Assembly: GCA_038373885.1 (NCBI GenBank)
Contig: JAWZYV010016058.1
Span: 2,170,001-2,234,000, forward strand
Source: Cheiracanthium punctorium
Taxonomy: Eukaryota > Arthropoda > Arachnida > Araneae > Cheiracanthiidae
Direction: 5' to 3'
Length of the DNA stretch: 64,000 bases
Position 1 is the first letter of the stretch. The number at the start of each line of letters is the position of its first letter. Under the pieces are notes generated by a model, which was given only the letters and a program-made list of their open reading frames with translations, was not told the DNA's origin and ran no database searches. The translations under genes were made by a program, and so were the position numbers. Positions 61,173 through 64,000 of the stretch are shown here, one piece after another.

Positions 61173-62091
61173 TGCATGTTTGCCTCAAGTAATCTGTGCG
61201 CTTGGATACATCCTCTATGCCCCTTTTTTTGTGTGCGTATATTTGTAGGCGTGATTAAAGAAAACATTCACTAAAAATGTATTGATAGCAGCTATTCTAA
61301 AAATCAAACAATCAATCCATACATAGTTAGTTTCTAGAAAAATATTCTAAATTATATCTAGTATTTTGGTAATTCATGTCACGAAAGGTCTTATGTCAGA
61401 CACTTTCTCATTAAAAATTTTTTATTATCTTGTCCTTTTAAAAAATTATTACACCTGCTTTAATGTTTTCTTCGTTATTTTGAAAAGTATTTTTATGTGA
61501 AAGAGAAAAAATTAAACCGCTAATAAAAAAAGAAAAACGAAGAAAATAAAACTCTTACAAAATTTGAACTTAATATTGAACTTATCTTATGAACAAATCT
61601 TGAACTTAATATTGGTTTATTAATTTGTAATCATAAAAATATATGAAGTATTATACACAGCAATTTATAATTCCCCCGGGAGTTTCAAAGTACTTCAGTG
61701 GAAAAGAAAAAAAAAAAACTAAAACGAATACAGCAATAAAGAACATTTGAAATAATACAAAAACAATCCAAGTTTTACATATACTTAACAGGTTTTCTAT
61801 GTGTGAACCCTTGGTCAAATCTGTGCATTACATCAGTACTGTAGTCCAGTTCCTTCCACACTCTGCTGATCCCGGTACTGTTGAGAGAACGTTCAACTTT
61901 TTCACGTAGTTCAACTACTTCACACTGTAAGGATTGAAAGTATAACACTTGCTGTCCATAACGTTGACAGAACCATTTTGAGTACAATGAGACATGGCAA
62001 GAACTGGACTATTGCATCGATTCATGTTGTGTGACCATATATTCACTCATAGAACATCTATAAGGTATCCTAACTAATATTATAAATGCGA
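61173..62091. other. AT-rich stretch with no recognised gene
   Basis: The minus-strand ORF at 61775-61987 has no domain. Nothing else is supportable. Confidence 0.45.
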
Positions 62092-62190
62092 AAGTGAGTT
62101 TGTTTGTTTGTTTCTTTGTTTAAGACGCTTTCACGCCTAAACCGCTGAATCGATTAGGGTGTATTTTGGTTTAGATATAGAGGGGACCCT
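62092..62190 (+). repeat. Dispersed arthropod-type repeat fragment
   Basis: TATTATAAATGCGAAAGTG is followed by a (GTTT)n tract, then CACGCCTAAACCGCTGAATC. This is a recurrent module of dispersed repeats in arthropods; the class (Helitron-like or SINE-like) is not settled here. Confidence 0.5.
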
Positions 62191-62708
62191 GGAGTTGGTT
62201 ATAGGCTACTTAGAATTTTAGATTTTTAATTACCTTTTTAATTATTCATTAAAAACCGTTTTTACGTTGCCATGCTTAGCGAGTTTCGCCTGTATCAAAT
62301 GATTCATGTTTTGAGCTAACACGAATGCTATTACTTCAATGAAGAAGCGCGTGCGAAAAACATTAAATACCACGGAAATTATGCCAGTTTTATGCCAAAT
62401 CTATCTATTTATAATAATAAAAATGAATGTTCTCCAGACAAATGTACAGAAAGCAGAGCTTTGGAAATTTGAACATGACTGAGCCCATGACTTCGGTAAA
62501 GTGCACCTGAGGCTCAAAATTTTGAAATTTTAATTACTTTTCTAATTATGATTTTAAAACTGTTTTATCGCCGCACAAAATGATTTATGCTTTTGAAATA
62601 AAGCAGAAATTCTATTTGCAAAATCACATGCATTTGAAAACCATAAATTTGTATGAAAATTATGTTGATTTTACGCCAAATTAAAAAGCATAAGTAAAGA
62701 AAAGGGTA
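62191..62708. other. AT-rich stretch with no recognised gene
   Basis: Probably the diverged continuation of the repeat fragment before it (TTTTAATTACTTTTCTAATT-like segments recur near 62225 and 62530). Confidence 0.35.
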
Positions 62709-62874
62709 CTTACGTATTATCCCGGCGGTCCGCCAAGACGAGCGATTTTTTGCCTAGATAAATGCCGGGCACATGAAATTATTAATGGTTTTGAATGGTT
62801 GATTGGCAACAGTTTGGCAACTCATTTGACGGAAAAACAGTTTGGCGGGAATGACCGCCAGGATAATACGTAAG
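62709..62874. mobile_element. TA-flanked MITE, 166 bp
   Basis: CTTACGTATTATCCCGGCGG at the left and CCGCCAGGATAATACGTAAG at the right, flanked by TA on both sides (62707-62708 and 62875-62876). Tc1/mariner-type targeting. No coding capacity. Confidence 0.75.
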
Positions 62875-62929
62875 TACAAACAAAAGTCCAGATGTGTTTC
62901 TTAAACTTCATAAATTTCTAAATCCTTCC

Positions 62930-63035
62930 AATAATATAAATGTGTAAGTTTGCGTGTTTGGATGTTTTTGACTGAATCACACAAAAAATGGTTGAACGGA
63001 TTTGGAAAAAATTGTAATGAAGATAGCTTATGCCC
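62930..63035 (+). repeat. Second dispersed repeat fragment
   Basis: AATATAAATGTGTAAGTTTG and TGGTTGAACGGATTTGG align in order with the fragment at 62092-62190. Confidence 0.4.
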
Positions 63036-63242
63036 TGGATTAACATACAGGCAACCTTTCAAGCATATAGCATAAATAATTCTTTTACAAAGACACTCAA
63101 AATAATTCTAATTCATTACGCTCTATGGAAATTTTAGTTACTAAACCAATTCTAAAACTTTTTTCACTGATTGAAAGTTACATTATTCCTGAGTATTATT
63201 GTTTGTTTGTTTTTGGATAAACCCTTTGAGGCGCAACCCTTT

Positions 63243-63496
63243 CCCAATGCTGAAAAAAGGGCAGCCGTTGCCATCGCTAGACTTAACTACCAGCAAGATG
63301 GCGGACGATCGAAACGTTCATCGCGTGCCACAGATCTAGAGACCCTTTTTTGACGCAGCTGGCAGTGCTGCTCAGCCAGCTGTCGTCAAAAAAGCGTCTC
63401 TAGATCTGTAGCACGCGATGAACGTTTCGATCGTCCGCCATCTTGCTGGTAATTAAGTCGAGCGATGACAACAGTTGCCCTTTATTCAGCATTGGG
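63243..63496. mobile_element. 254-bp foldback with about 120-bp arms
   Basis: The left arm from CCCAATGCTGAA to about 63363 is nearly the exact complement of the right arm ending at 63496. I count about eight differences and one small indel, with a tiny central loop. The middle of each arm, including AGCAAGATGGCGGACGATCG, is identical. No flanking duplication was found. It could be a MITE or a locally formed inverted duplication. Confidence 0.8.
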
Positions 63497-63734
63497 CAAT
63501 CTATCCAGCCGTTCTCGCATTCTTCCATTTTTCAGCAGATGTCACTGCATTTAAAAATAATCGTGACCATTTTTTTACGGGAAATGACGTGCTAAAATGT
63601 AAAGGATTCTCGTGGAGGTATATCACCCGTACCAATTTTTATAGAAATCAAATCTATTCTTCGTGACTGGCAACAGTCAAAACGTCAGAGTTTGGTGTTC
63701 TCAGAGCGGGAACACTGCGCGTTAAAGGGTTGAC
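63497..63734. other. Short stretch with no recognised gene
   Basis: The ORF at 63475-63666 starts inside the foldback and has no domain. Confidence 0.45.
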
Positions 63735-63980
63735 CGATAGGCTGCACTAGGGTAAGACCGATTGACTGCACTAGGGTCCTAGGTCTATAAGGAGAATTAC
63801 TCTGTGGGGAACTTTCTAAGGGATCCTAGCCCGTATTTACGCGAGGTTTCTTAGAAAACCACGGAAACTGCCACGGAAAACGACAGGCGTGACCGGGGTT
63901 TGAACCTGGACACTCCCGCCTTGCAGTTTTGAGAGCAGGACTTCTTAGACTCTGGTGGCACCCTAAGTGTTATAGGCTAC
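63735..63980 (-). mobile_element. tRNA-headed SINE, best copy of the family
   Basis: On the minus strand the head runs from about 63975, with a B-box-like CCAGGTTCAAACCCCGG at about 63893-63909. It is followed by the family body (CCGTGGTTTTCTAAGAAACC, CTCGCGTAAATACGGGC, CCTAGTGCAGTCAATCGG). The last part matches the copy at 7920-8099 almost exactly. It runs close to the window edge. Confidence 0.6.
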
Positions 63981-64000
63981 CTCTAATGCATATATCACAG

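Noticed and set aside
63218..63730. Larger element bounded by AACCCTTT-type ends around the 254-bp foldback
   Set aside because: The similarity is only about 10-15 bp with mismatches and no target duplication was seen.
1..64000. CRISPR array or bacterial-style operon
   Set aside because: No regularly spaced direct repeats and no prokaryotic gene organisation; the window is eukaryotic.

Overview
This is an AT-rich (roughly 70% A+T), gene-poor piece of an animal nuclear genome. The mix of elements points to an arthropod: a single-ORF Ty3/gypsy element of Mag-like type, Tc1 and mariner transposases, hAT miniature elements and tRNA-derived SINEs. A chelicerate such as a spider is plausible, but that is an inference from repeat content, not a demonstrated identity. 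No rRNA, functional tRNA, CRISPR array or bacterial operon is visible, and I found no convincing host protein-coding exon. The window reads as intergenic or intronic DNA shaped by layers of mobile elements.

The only full-length coding gene is the gag-pol polyprotein (46550-50479, 1309 residues) of an LTR retrotransposon spanning 46228-50711. It has two 219-bp LTRs that differ at one base, a 5-bp target duplication (TTTGT), a primer-binding site fitting tRNA-Ser, a polypurine tract, and recognisable zinc-knuckle, protease, reverse transcriptase, RNase H and integrase residues. It looks recently inserted and potentially functional.

Region by region. 1-1400: possible intron of a gene running leftward, with a CpG-rich candidate first exon and splice donor at about 1390. 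2-12 kb: a TA-flanked inverted-repeat element, a SINE, a broken Tc1 transposase (9285-10107) and an element packed with AAGCTT motifs (11190-12161). 16-19 kb: a mariner-type MITE and a SINE with target duplications. 23.4-27 kb: a 3.5-kb inverted-repeat element with a 4-bp duplication and a nested hAT MITE. 29.5-30.9 kb: a GC-rich hAT element with a perfect 8-bp duplication and SINEs inside it. 35-43 kb: further MITEs and a foldback. 46.2-50.7 kb: the LTR element. 52-56 kb: a palindromic MITE, a mariner-like deletion derivative encoding only a short DNA-binding ORF, and two more inverted-repeat elements. 58-64 kb: hairpins, a mariner relic, a second copy of the palindromic MITE and a 254-bp foldback.

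The elements fit an autonomous/non-autonomous relationship. The many short inverted-repeat elements have no transposase and would depend on Tc1/mariner, hAT or other transposases encoded elsewhere. The SINEs would depend on LINE machinery not present intact here. No wholly new biological system is evident. The items most worth checking are the young LTR element, the DNA-binding-only transposase derivative, the candidate promoter/first exon near 1.4-1.7 kb, and several long or perfect hairpins.
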